Source of the DNA: an uncultured Mycoplasmatota bacterium
GTDB lineage: Bacteria > Bacillota_I > Bacilli_A > RF39 > UBA660
Direction of reading: 5' to 3'
Assembly: GCA_900552975.1 (NCBI GenBank)
Contig: UWSL01000041.1
Location: forward strand, 1 to 11,043
Length of the DNA: 11,043 nucleotides
Made by a program: the position numbers and the translations under genes
Notes under the pieces: generated by a model
Told to the model about the DNA's origin: nothing
Database searches by the model: none
What the model saw: the letters and a program-made list of their open reading frames with translations, nothing else
Part shown: positions 1-6,482 of the stretch, one piece after another
Numbering within the stretch: the first letter of the stretch is position 1
How the letters are laid out: the number at the start of each line of letters is the position of its first letter

Positions 1-461
1 TAATTATTAATTCTTTTTTCATCTGATGATAAAACGCCAATTTTTTTGTTTGATAATTGAGATAATGAACTCATATTAACTTTGTCTTTACTAACAATAA
101 CGTAATGTTCTTCGCTAAATGGTATTTGATTATCAGAAATGTCATCTGTCATTTTGAATGAATTAGCTGAAACTGATTCTCCACTATTATAAGTTATAAT
201 GTTGATGTCAACACCAAACTTAGCTTCAAAGTCATTGATGAAATCAAATAAGACTCCACTACCATTTTTTCCATAAACATCGACATTATTTAAAACATAG
301 ACGTTTTGAGTCGAGTTAACATTTTTAGCAAGCCATTCTTTTTCCTCAACGCTTAATTTATTATCGTCATTTAAGATTAGAAAAGTTATTATTCCTAATA
401 TAGCTAAAGCAAGAATAGCTATTATAACTATTAAGAAGATTTTTTTATTTTTCTTTTTCAT
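1..461 (-). CDS. Membrane-anchored protein with an extracellular solute-binding (family 3-like) domain, partial
   Basis: The gene starts with ATG at 461-459 and runs off the left edge after 153 codons, so the C-terminus is missing. Residues 1-6 are basic (MKKKNK), and residues 8-30 are a continuous hydrophobic segment (IFLIVIIAILALAILGIITF), read as a signal anchor. The outside part then reads LSVEEKEWLAKN, VYGKNGSGVLFDFINDFEAK and, later, PFSEEHYVIVSKDKV. This order (LS-x-EEK-x-WL, a G-x-x-x-D-x-x motif, then the hinge strand) matches periplasmic SBP_bac_3 domains as found in amino-acid-binding proteins and in BvgS-like or GGDEF/EAL sensors. Whether a second membrane segment and an output domain follow cannot be seen. 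It sits 3 bases after the stop of the preceding membrane-protein gene. Its ribosome site AGAAGG (469-474) lies in that gene's last codons, implying co-translation. The domain match is by pattern only. Confidence 0.7.
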   Translation of the reverse strand, partial: MKKKNKKIFLIVIIAILALAILGIITFLILNDDNKLSVEEKEWLAKNVNSTQNVYVLNNVDVYGKNGSGVLFDFINDFEAKFGVDINIITYNSGESVSANSFKMTDDISDNQIPFSEEHYVIVSKDKVNMSSLSQLSNKKIGVLSSDEKRINN

Positions 462-464
462 AGT

Positions 465-980
465 CTATCCTTCTGTTCCATTATTGTCTACAGTTGGACT
501 TGTCACAGGATTGTTATTGTTCCAAACTAGACCAGAACCATTTTTATTTTTAGCACCTTCTATTAAGAAGCCATCACTTTGATCTGTTGATTCTTGTTTT
601 AAAGTAAAGTGGAAATCATAGAAGGCTTTTTCTTCATTACTGAAATTATCAAGTGATTTTAAAGCGACACTTTGAGCTTCTACTAAAGATGTTTCACTAG
701 GAAAAGTTAGATCAAAGTAAACTATTTTTCCAGTAATTGTAATATTGACACTCTTAACAATTTTATCTGCTTTTATCTTTGTTTCAATATCACTTATTTT
801 GGAATCATTTATAGCAACACTTTCTATTCCTTCTAAACGATCACCATATTTTCCTTTATCACTGCCACTATAAAAGCATTTTATTAGGACAGTTGCCATT
901 AAAATTAGGCAAACAATAGCTATTGCCATTAGTATCGAAAACACTCGATGTTCATTATAAAATTTTTTAAATTTTTTCAT
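465..980 (-). CDS. Single-pass membrane protein of unknown function, 171 aa
   Basis: I do not recognise a named family. A short basic N-terminus (MKKFKKFYNEHR) precedes one transmembrane helix at about residues 13-35 (VFSILMAIAIVCLILMATVL). An outside domain of about 115 residues follows, from YGDRLEGI (45-52) through an alpha/beta stretch with strand pair VKSVNITITGKIVYFDLTF (75-93) and a helix rich in E and K. The tail is Asn/Gly/Thr-rich and probably flexible. The beta-alpha-beta pattern, with a charged helix and then an 'ITGKIVYFDLTF' strand, could be a small ferredoxin- or BON-like domain, but that is a guess. The start is set at ATG 980-978: AGAGGTG lies six bases upstream, while an in-frame GTG at 989 falls inside that ribosome site. 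It has its own strong promoter and is the first gene of a pair with the membrane-anchored binding-domain protein 3 bases downstream. Confidence 0.8.
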   Translation of the reverse strand: MKKFKKFYNEHRVFSILMAIAIVCLILMATVLIKCFYSGSDKGKYGDRLEGIESVAINDSKISDIETKIKADKIVKSVNITITGKIVYFDLTFPSETSLVEAQSVALKSLDNFSNEEKAFYDFHFTLKQESTDQSDGFLIEGAKNKNGSGLVWNNNNPVTSPTVDNNGTEG

Positions 981-986
981 TTTTTT

Positions 987-993
987 CACCTCT
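987..993 (-). promoter_or_regulatory. Ribosome binding site that sets the start at 980
   Basis: Read on the minus strand, AGAGGTG is followed by six A residues and ATG (980-978). The only longer start in frame, GTG at 989-987, is part of this same AGAGGTG and would have no ribosome site of its own, so the ATG is preferred. Confidence 0.75.
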
Positions 994-1005
994 AAGCGTA
1001 ATTAA

Positions 1006-1034
1006 ATTATACTACATTATATGTCATTAAGCAA
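1006..1034 (-). promoter_or_regulatory. Sigma-A type promoter for the membrane-protein pair
   Basis: On the minus strand the -35 box TTGCTT (1034-1029) and a perfect -10 box TATAAT (1011-1006) are separated by exactly 17 bases. Transcription should begin near 999, giving a leader of about 20 bases before the ATG at 980. The promoter lies just after the ligA terminator hairpin, so the pair is probably transcribed independently of ligA. Confidence 0.75.
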
Positions 1035-1048
1035 TTTATTTACTTTTT

Positions 1049-1091
1049 AGATAAACATTAAAAGAAGTTATAGAGAATCTATAACTTCTTT
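1049..1091 (-). terminator. Rho-independent terminator overlapping the 3' end of ligA
   Basis: A perfect 13-base inverted repeat (AAAGAAGTTATAG at 1061-1073 and CTATAACTTCTTT at 1079-1091, 5-base loop) is followed on the minus strand by TTAATGTTTATC. The U-run is interrupted, but the right arm itself is U-rich. The hairpin contains the last codons of ligA, and its stop codon (1070-1068) lies in the right arm. The stem is A/T-rich, so strength is uncertain. The position between ligA and the next promoter fits a terminator. Confidence 0.65.
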
Positions 1092-3047
1092 CAGTTTTTC
1101 TTCATTCCAGATAGTTATTCCAAGCTTTTGAGCTTTTTCAAATTTGCTACCTGGAGAGGTTCCAACAATAACAACGTCAGTCTTTTTACTAACTGATTCA
1201 ATAACTGTTGCATCATATCTTTCAAGGATTTTTTTGATTTCATCTCTAGTAAGAAAGCTGATGGTTCCCGTGATAACAAATTTTTTATTAGATATAAGGT
1301 CATTATTTAGTGTTTTTTCACCTTTATATTCTGTATTAATTCCTATTTTTTTTAAGTTATCAATAAGTGTTATATTACGTTCATCTTGAAAGAAAGAATA
1401 TATATTGGTAGCAAGAATATCTCCAATATCTTTGATTTCAGTTAATTCTTCACAAGAAGCATTCATTAAATTTTCTAATGTATCATATTTTTTGGCTAAT
1501 ACTTTAGCAGTTTTAGCTCCTATTCCTGGTATACCTAGACCAAACAATAATCTTTCTAAAGAATTATTTTTACTTGCCTCAATAGAAGTTAAAAGATTAT
1601 TAATACTTTTAGTACCGAATCCTTCCAGTTCTATTAAATCTTCTTTTTTTGTATCTAGATTGTAAATATCTTCTATTTTAGTGATAATTCCCATATTATA
1701 AAAATCTTCAATTATTCTTTCACCAAGCCCATCGATATTCATAGCAGGACGTGAAACATAATGAATTAAGCCTTCTATTTTACGAGCTTGACAATGTTCG
1801 TTAGGACATAAGTAGTCTATTTTAGAGGCACTTTTAACAAGAGAGGTTCCACAAATAGGACATGAATTTATCATTTGAAATATCTTAACATTTTGACGAC
1901 GTTCTAAAACTGGCTCAACAACTTCAGGAATCACATCACCAGCTTTATGAAGAACAACAAAATCCCCGATACGAAGATCTTTTTCTCTTATATAAGATTC
2001 GTTGTGAAGAGTCGCTCTTCTAATGGTACTACCAGCAACCTTAACTGGTGATAAAACAGCATTAGGAGTGATTTGTCCTGTACGGCCAACTGTAAAAATG
2101 ATATCTTCTAATTGCGTTACGACTTTTTCAGCCGGGAACTTATAAGCAACAGCCCAACGTGGATACTTAGCAGTATTTCCCATTCTTCTTTGACCAGATA
2201 TATCATTTAATTTAATAACAATACCATCAATTTCGTAAGGTAAAGTAGGACGTTTTTCGGTCCATTCTTTAATAAATTCTTTTATTTCTTTAAAATTATG
2301 AACTTTTTTAGAATGTTCATTAATGGGCAATCCTAATTTTTTTAAGTTTTGAAGTGTTTCCCATTGTGTTTGTTCAGCGGTATTAGGAACATGATATAAC
2401 AAGACATCTAATTTGCGCTCTTTAGCTATACGACTATCTAATTGACGAGCAGAGCCAGCTGCAGCATTTCGAGGATTTTGGAATAAATCTTCACCATTAG
2501 CTGCTCTTTTTTTATTAGCTTCTTCAAAGCTTTTTTTAGTCATGTATATTTCGCCACGAACTTCTAAATCTACAGGTTCTTTTAATTTTAGAGGAAGATA
2601 TTTGATAGTTTTGACGTTGTTAGTTATATCTTCACCAGTTACACCATCTCCTCTAGTAGCCGCTGATTTTAAAAGGCCATTTTTGTATGTTAAATTAACA
2701 CCTAGTCCATCCATTTTTAATTCACAAGTGAATTCGGGATTAGGTATTTCTTTCTCAACTCGATTAACAAAAGCTTCTACTTCATCCTCATTAAAGACAT
2801 CGGCTAAACTAAACATTGGTGTAGCGTGAGTTATTTTAGCAAAAGAATCTAATATTTTAGTTCCAACGCTTTCTGTCGGTGATTCAGGTAATTTATATTC
2901 TGGATATTCAGCTTCTAATCTAAACAATTCCATCAAAAGGCTATCGTATTCATTATCAGTCATTTTAGGATTATCATTTAAGTAGTATTCAACATTGGCT
3001 TCGTTTAATTTTTCGACAAGATAAGAAATTCGTTCTTTTGGATTCAT
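1068..3047 (-). CDS. ligA: NAD+-dependent DNA ligase LigA
   Basis: This enzyme seals nicks in duplex DNA during replication and repair, using NAD+ to adenylate an active-site lysine. At 659 aa it has the usual full length and all domains. Residues 1-60 form the Ia NMN-binding domain, with YYLNDNP and D-x-EYD (D31-D35). The adenylation domain carries the KMDG motif, with catalytic K111, followed by TRGDGVTGEDIT (131-142). The OB fold is at about 310-390 (GRTGQITPNAVL, ATLHNE). A four-cysteine zinc finger uses C396, C399, C414 and C419. Helix-hairpin-helix repeats at about 435-575 include GLGIPGIGAKTA (503-514), and a C-terminal BRCT domain spans about 583-659. The start at ATG 3047 is chosen because GGAGGT (3057-3052) sits four bases upstream; an ATG at 3059 lies within the end of the previous gene and lacks a ribosome site. 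The gap to the upstream nucleotidyltransferase is two bases, so translation is probably coupled. It is the last gene of the pcrA operon. Confidence 0.97.
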   Translation of the reverse strand: MNPKERISYLVEKLNEANVEYYLNDNPKMTDNEYDSLLMELFRLEAEYPEYKLPESPTESVGTKILDSFAKITHATPMFSLADVFNEDEVEAFVNRVEKEIPNPEFTCELKMDGLGVNLTYKNGLLKSAATRGDGVTGEDITNNVKTIKYLPLKLKEPVDLEVRGEIYMTKKSFEEANKKRAANGEDLFQNPRNAAAGSARQLDSRIAKERKLDVLLYHVPNTAEQTQWETLQNLKKLGLPINEHSKKVHNFKEIKEFIKEWTEKRPTLPYEIDGIVIKLNDISGQRRMGNTAKYPRWAVAYKFPAEKVVTQLEDIIFTVGRTGQITPNAVLSPVKVAGSTIRRATLHNESYIREKDLRIGDFVVLHKAGDVIPEVVEPVLERRQNVKIFQMINSCPICGTSLVKSASKIDYLCPNEHCQARKIEGLIHYVSRPAMNIDGLGERIIEDFYNMGIITKIEDIYNLDTKKEDLIELEGFGTKSINNLLTSIEASKNNSLERLLFGLGIPGIGAKTAKVLAKKYDTLENLMNASCEELTEIKDIGDILATNIYSFFQDERNITLIDNLKKIGINTEYKGEKTLNNDLISNKKFVITGTISFLTRDEIKKILERYDATVIESVSKKTDVVIVGTSPGSKFEKAQKLGITIWNEEKLKEVIDSL

Positions 3048-3049
3048 TT

Positions 3050-3946
3050 TTACCTCCATAAATTTTTAGGATATACCCCATCTTCAATTAATTTAGCTAT
3101 TGCTTTTTTAACATTTTCTTTATCTTCTTTATACGTTACGCCATACCAATTAGCTTTTGTATGTAAAACAAAAACTTGAGCATATTTTTCTATATTAGCT
3201 TCATTTAATATATCTGGTATTAAGAATTCACATTTGTTTAAGTCACTATTGTTTTTAAAAAATTCAACCATTTTATTTTCAATATATTCAAATATTGATC
3301 TATCAAAAACTAACATGTTCATAGAAACTAAAGTATCCTTAGAAACTTCAAAAGGATTGATTGTTTCATCTAAAGGTGTAGCCATTATTTTGTCATTTTC
3401 GTAAGCTATTGAACTTTCGGTTATTTTTTCTAAGTTTCCTTTTTCATCAAAAGCTAAAACACCTCTTTTTACTGAGCCATTTTCAGTCATTGTGTTAGTT
3501 ACTGTATATCCTATTGTAGCATATTGTTTTTCTTTTTTTTCTTTTATAAATTTAGCAGCAACTTCGAATGAATCACGGCCATAGAAATCATCAGCATTGA
3601 TTACGACAAAATCTTCAGTTATGGCATCTTTAGCACAGTAGATTGCTTGAGCTGTCCCCCATGGTTTAGTTCTATCTTCTGGTATTTTGACGAAGTCCGG
3701 AATATTATCCATTTTTTGGAAAACATACTCTACTTCAATATTTCTATCAACACGAGAACCAATTGTCTCTTTAAATATTTGATAATTTTCTTCTTTTATA
3801 ATAAAGATAACCTTATTAAAGCCAGCTTTTTTGGCATCATAAATCGAATAATCTATTATAAATTCTTCGTTTGGTCCCATTGGTTCTATTTGTTTTAATC
3901 CTCCAAAACGGCTTCCCATTCCAGCCGCCATTATTAGTAATTGCAT
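3050..3946 (-). CDS. Sugar-phosphate nucleotidyltransferase (NTP_transferase family), substrate unknown
   Basis: At 298 aa this is a GT-A-like nucleotidyltransferase, of the type that makes NDP-sugars or CDP-alcohols from a nucleotide triphosphate and a phosphorylated substrate in the cytoplasm. The nucleotide-binding loop is at residues 6-19 (MAAGMGSRFGGLKQ); the lysine expected after the usual G-x-G-(T/S)-R signature is displaced and is probably K18. KPWGTAQA (94-101) is the base-recognition G-T-A-x-A element. INADDFYG (116-123) holds the metal-binding Asp pair region. A C-terminal half with NMLVFD (about 209-214) and FLIPDIL follows the family order. This short-loop 'GSRFGGLKQ' version occurs in Firmicutes proteins usually annotated only as nucleotidyltransferase; uridylyl and cytidylyl transfer are both possible. 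Its ribosome site AGAGG (3958-3954) is seven bases before the ATG. It lies 16 bases after pcrA and 2 bases before ligA, so it is transcribed with both. Confidence 0.85.
   Translation of the reverse strand: MQLLIMAAGMGSRFGGLKQIEPMGPNEEFIIDYSIYDAKKAGFNKVIFIIKEENYQIFKETIGSRVDRNIEVEYVFQKMDNIPDFVKIPEDRTKPWGTAQAIYCAKDAITEDFVVINADDFYGRDSFEVAAKFIKEKKEKQYATIGYTVTNTMTENGSVKRGVLAFDEKGNLEKITESSIAYENDKIMATPLDETINPFEVSKDTLVSMNMLVFDRSIFEYIENKMVEFFKNNSDLNKCEFLIPDILNEANIEKYAQVFVLHTKANWYGVTYKEDKENVKKAIAKLIEDGVYPKNLWR
3052..3057 (-). promoter_or_regulatory. Ribosome binding site that sets the ligA start
   Basis: GGAGGT on the minus strand forms the Trp-Arg end of the upstream gene (TGG AGG TAA) and sits four bases before ATG 3047-3045. 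It overlaps the upstream stop codon, so ribosomes finishing the nucleotidyltransferase can restart directly on ligA. Confidence 0.8.
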
Positions 3947-3962
3947 ATTTTTTCCTCTTTTC

Positions 3963-6047
3963 TTATATTTTTGTAATACTCTTATGATTTTTCAATAATT
4001 TTTTTATGCCAAAATTTTTAGCAAAAGCAACAGTAATGAAATCACCTTTTACTTCAATAATAACGCCACGACCATATTGCATGTGCATTATGACATCGCC
4101 TTCTTTAAAATCAACATCTTCATTTTTATAAAGTTCCTCTTTATTGATTTTTTCTTCTTCAAACATATTAATGTTTTCAACATCTAATAAATCCGGATCG
4201 ATTTCTTTAATAAAACGACTTGGCGGATTCATGACATCTTTTCCATATAATATTCGTCTTTTGGCATTGGATATGTATAATTTTTCTTTAGCTCGAGTTA
4301 TGCCAACGTAACATAAACGTCTTTCTTCCTCGAGGCCACCTTCTTCACAAAAAGAATTTTGATGAGGAAATATTCCATCTTCCATACCAATTAAGAAGAC
4401 AACTTCAAATTCTAATCCTTTAGCACTATGAATAGTCATTAGAGTAACAACATCTTCATCTTCCTTATGTTCTGTTACATCAGCAATAAGACTTATTTCT
4501 TCTAAAAAATCTGCTAATGAGACTGATCCAGTTCGTTCTTCAAAAGTTTTAGTAATTGATTTAAACTCTTCTAAGTTGTCTAAACGCAGTTCATTTTCAA
4601 GTGATTTATCATTTTCATATTCTGATTTCATATTCGTTTCATCTAAAATTAAATCAATCAATTCCGTTAACGTTAAATCTTCACTTTTTTGAGTTAAATC
4701 AAGAATTAAATCTTTAAATTCTTTTTCTCGACCTGACTCAATAGCTTCAAATATAGAAATATTTTTTTCTTTAGCGACTTTTTCGAGTTTTTGAATTGTT
4801 GATGGACCGATGCCTCTTTTAGGAACATTTATAATACGACGAAGACTTATTTCATCGTTATTATTTAAAATTAATCTTAGATAGCAAATTAAGTCTTTAA
4901 TTTCTTTTCGAGAATAGAAGTAATAACTACCGACAACTTTGTACGGAACATTGGCTTTCAAAAACATTTCCTCAACTAAACGAGCTTGGGCATTTGTTCT
5001 GTATAAAACACTAATATTCTTTTTTTCATAACCTTGTTCTAATAATCTTTTTATCTCATCTAATACAAGATTGATTTCATGTTTTCCATCGTAGGCTCGT
5101 AAATATTTAACTTTGCTACCTTCACCTTTACTACTCCATAATTTTTTTTCTTTTCGTTCTTTATTATTTTTTATTACTGAATTAGCAGTATCTAGAATAC
5201 TAGTTGTTGAACGATAATTTTCTTCTAAAGGAATGACTTTAGCATTTTTATAATCTTTTTCAAAATTTAAAATATTACGAAAGTTAGCACCTCTAAACAT
5301 GTATATTGATTGATCTGGATCACCTACAATAAAAATATTTTGATATTTTTTAGCTAGTAATTTTGATAATTTATATTGTACTTCATTAGTATCTTGATAT
5401 TCATCAATTAAAATATAGCGATATTTTTCTTGGTAGTCAGCTAAAACATCTTTATGTTCCGTAAATAATTTAACTGGCAAACGTAATAAATCATCAAAAT
5501 CAACAGAATTATTTTTTCTTAAAACATCCATATACTGATAATATACTTCAATAGCTATTTTATCTTGAGGTGTACGGAGTGTATTGTTAATTTCATCATC
5601 AGTTAGCATGTCATTTTTAATAGTACTAATTCTATTTCTTATATATGACGGTGGGTTATTTTTTGTATCATATCCGTTATCTTTTAATATTTTTTTAATA
5701 ATTGATAGAACATCATCACTATCTAGAATAGAAAAATTTCGATCTAAACCTAGGAGTGGGGCATTTTCTCTTATTATGCGAACGCCAAAAGAGTGAAACG
5801 TTCCAACGAAGGCTTGATTATCAGGGACTAATTTTTCTAAGCGTTCTTTCATTTCATGGGCTGCTTTATTGGTAAATGTTATAGCTAAAATATTGTATGA
5901 AGGAATTCCTTGAGCAATTAAGTTAGCAATACGAGTTGTTAATACTTTTGTTTTACCTGAACCAGCTCCAGCAATTACTAAGCAAGGCCCATCGATATGT
6001 TCAACAGCTTCTCTTTGCTTATCATTTAAGTTGGTTAAATAATTCAT
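3963..6047 (-). CDS. pcrA: ATP-dependent DNA helicase PcrA (UvrD/Rep superfamily 1A)
   Basis: PcrA is a 3'-5' helicase that acts in nucleotide-excision repair, in removing RecA and stalled complexes, and in rolling-circle plasmid replication. At 694 aa it is slightly shorter than the usual 720-740. The SF1 motifs appear in order: Walker A AGAGSGKT (26-33), Ia ITFTNKAAHEM (56-66), II DEYQDTN (215-221), III GDPDQSIYMFRGA (242-254), IV NYRS (277-280), V TIHSAKGLEFE (538-548) and VI VGITRAKEKLY (581-591). The C-terminus (EGDVIMHMQYGRGVIIEV, 649-666) is the Tudor-like domain known in PcrA and UvrD to contact RNA polymerase. This domain separates PcrA from Rep. The ATG at 6047 has AGAGG upstream at a slightly long spacing (about 9 bases). 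It is the first gene of the pcrA-nucleotidyltransferase-ligA operon; pcrA-ligA linkage is typical of Bacilli. Confidence 0.96.
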   Translation of the reverse strand: MNYLTNLNDKQREAVEHIDGPCLVIAGAGSGKTKVLTTRIANLIAQGIPSYNILAITFTNKAAHEMKERLEKLVPDNQAFVGTFHSFGVRIIRENAPLLGLDRNFSILDSDDVLSIIKKILKDNGYDTKNNPPSYIRNRISTIKNDMLTDDEINNTLRTPQDKIAIEVYYQYMDVLRKNNSVDFDDLLRLPVKLFTEHKDVLADYQEKYRYILIDEYQDTNEVQYKLSKLLAKKYQNIFIVGDPDQSIYMFRGANFRNILNFEKDYKNAKVIPLEENYRSTTSILDTANSVIKNNKERKEKKLWSSKGEGSKVKYLRAYDGKHEINLVLDEIKRLLEQGYEKKNISVLYRTNAQARLVEEMFLKANVPYKVVGSYYFYSRKEIKDLICYLRLILNNNDEISLRRIINVPKRGIGPSTIQKLEKVAKEKNISIFEAIESGREKEFKDLILDLTQKSEDLTLTELIDLILDETNMKSEYENDKSLENELRLDNLEEFKSITKTFEERTGSVSLADFLEEISLIADVTEHKEDEDVVTLMTIHSAKGLEFEVVFLIGMEDGIFPHQNSFCEEGGLEEERRLCYVGITRAKEKLYISNAKRRILYGKDVMNPPSRFIKEIDPDLLDVENINMFEEEKINKEELYKNEDVDFKEGDVIMHMQYGRGVIIEVKGDFITVAFAKNFGIKKLLKNHKSITKI

Positions 6048-6070
6048 GTTGTACGCCTCTTTCCAACTTA

Positions 6071-6079
6071 ATTATAACA
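6071..6079 (-). promoter_or_regulatory. Extended -10 promoter for the pcrA operon
   Basis: TGTTATAAT on the minus strand is a perfect extended -10 element (TG-n-TATAAT). No good -35 box is seen at 16-18 bases (best is TATGAG at 6099-6094), as is common for extended -10 promoters. Transcription should begin near 6064, about 17 bases before the pcrA ATG. It lies directly after the terminator of the upstream operon. Confidence 0.65.
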
Positions 6080-6099
6080 TGAAAAGATATTATCTCATA

Positions 6100-6124
6100 G
6101 AAAAAGAAGTACAATGTACTTCTT
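6100..6124 (-). terminator. Rho-independent terminator after the helical-repeat operon
   Basis: On the minus strand, AAGAAGTAC (6124-6116), a three-base loop ATT and GTACTTCTT (6112-6104) form a perfect 9-bp stem. It runs straight into a U-tract (TTTTTCTAT including the last stem bases). The stop codon of the small gene (6125-6123) overlaps the start of the stem. This is a canonical intrinsic terminator and separates the upstream operon from pcrA. Confidence 0.85.
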
Positions 6125-6482
6125 ATAAATGTTCCATAATAGCTATGTTTTTTTCCATTTTAGCAACTAAATCATCTTTATCATATTTTGAAAAGATATC
6201 ATCAAATGCAGTTGGTTCAATTAGAAACATACTATAAAATCTTTGGAAAGCTTCTTTGAAGTTACTAATTCCAAGATCTTTTAGATATTTTATATTTTTT
6301 AAAACTATGTGAGAATTATCATTTAAAGCAATTAAACTATTTAGAGGAACATCTTTTGTAAACTCTTCAATAAATTTATCTTCAAAACCTACTTCTTTTA
6401 AAAATGTTAATTCTGGTTTTTGGTTATCTAAATTTTCAGATAATTCAGTATCAATCGCTTTTATAGTATCTTGTTCTATCAT
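6123..6482 (-). CDS. Small protein with helical-repeat-like motif, 119 aa, unknown function
   Basis: I do not recognise this family. It is acidic, has no signal peptide or membrane segment, and is predicted to be all helical. The motifs ELTFLKEVGF (24-33), LKNIKYLKDLGI (61-72) and KNIAIMEHL (111-119) share a [N]-[I/L]-x-x-L-K-x-x-G pattern. The same pattern recurs in the larger protein encoded directly upstream, suggesting related helix-turn-helix repeat units, similar in outline to mTERF repeats. The ATG overlaps the upstream TGA by four bases (ATGA), and GGAGGT lies eight bases before it, inside the upstream gene's last codons. The two proteins are therefore probably made in linked amounts and may act together. 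It could also be a separated C-terminal piece of the larger protein, but the well-placed ribosome site argues for an independent gene. Confidence 0.8.
   Translation of the reverse strand: MIEQDTIKAIDTELSENLDNQKPELTFLKEVGFEDKFIEEFTKDVPLNSLIALNDNSHIVLKNIKYLKDLGISNFKEAFQRFYSMFLIEPTAFDDIFSKYDKDDLVAKMEKNIAIMEHL

Noticed and set aside
465..980. A CamS-like lipoprotein, the usual neighbour downstream of ligA in Bacillus
   Set aside because: The protein is too short, has a plain transmembrane helix rather than a lipoprotein signal, and shows no CamS-like sequence that I can recognise.
1115..2829. Open frames on both strands inside ligA (for example at 1144-1389, 1405-1665 and 2542-2829 on the plus strand)
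   Set aside because: They lie wholly inside the well-supported ligA gene, lack ribosome sites and have low-complexity translations, so they are shadow frames.
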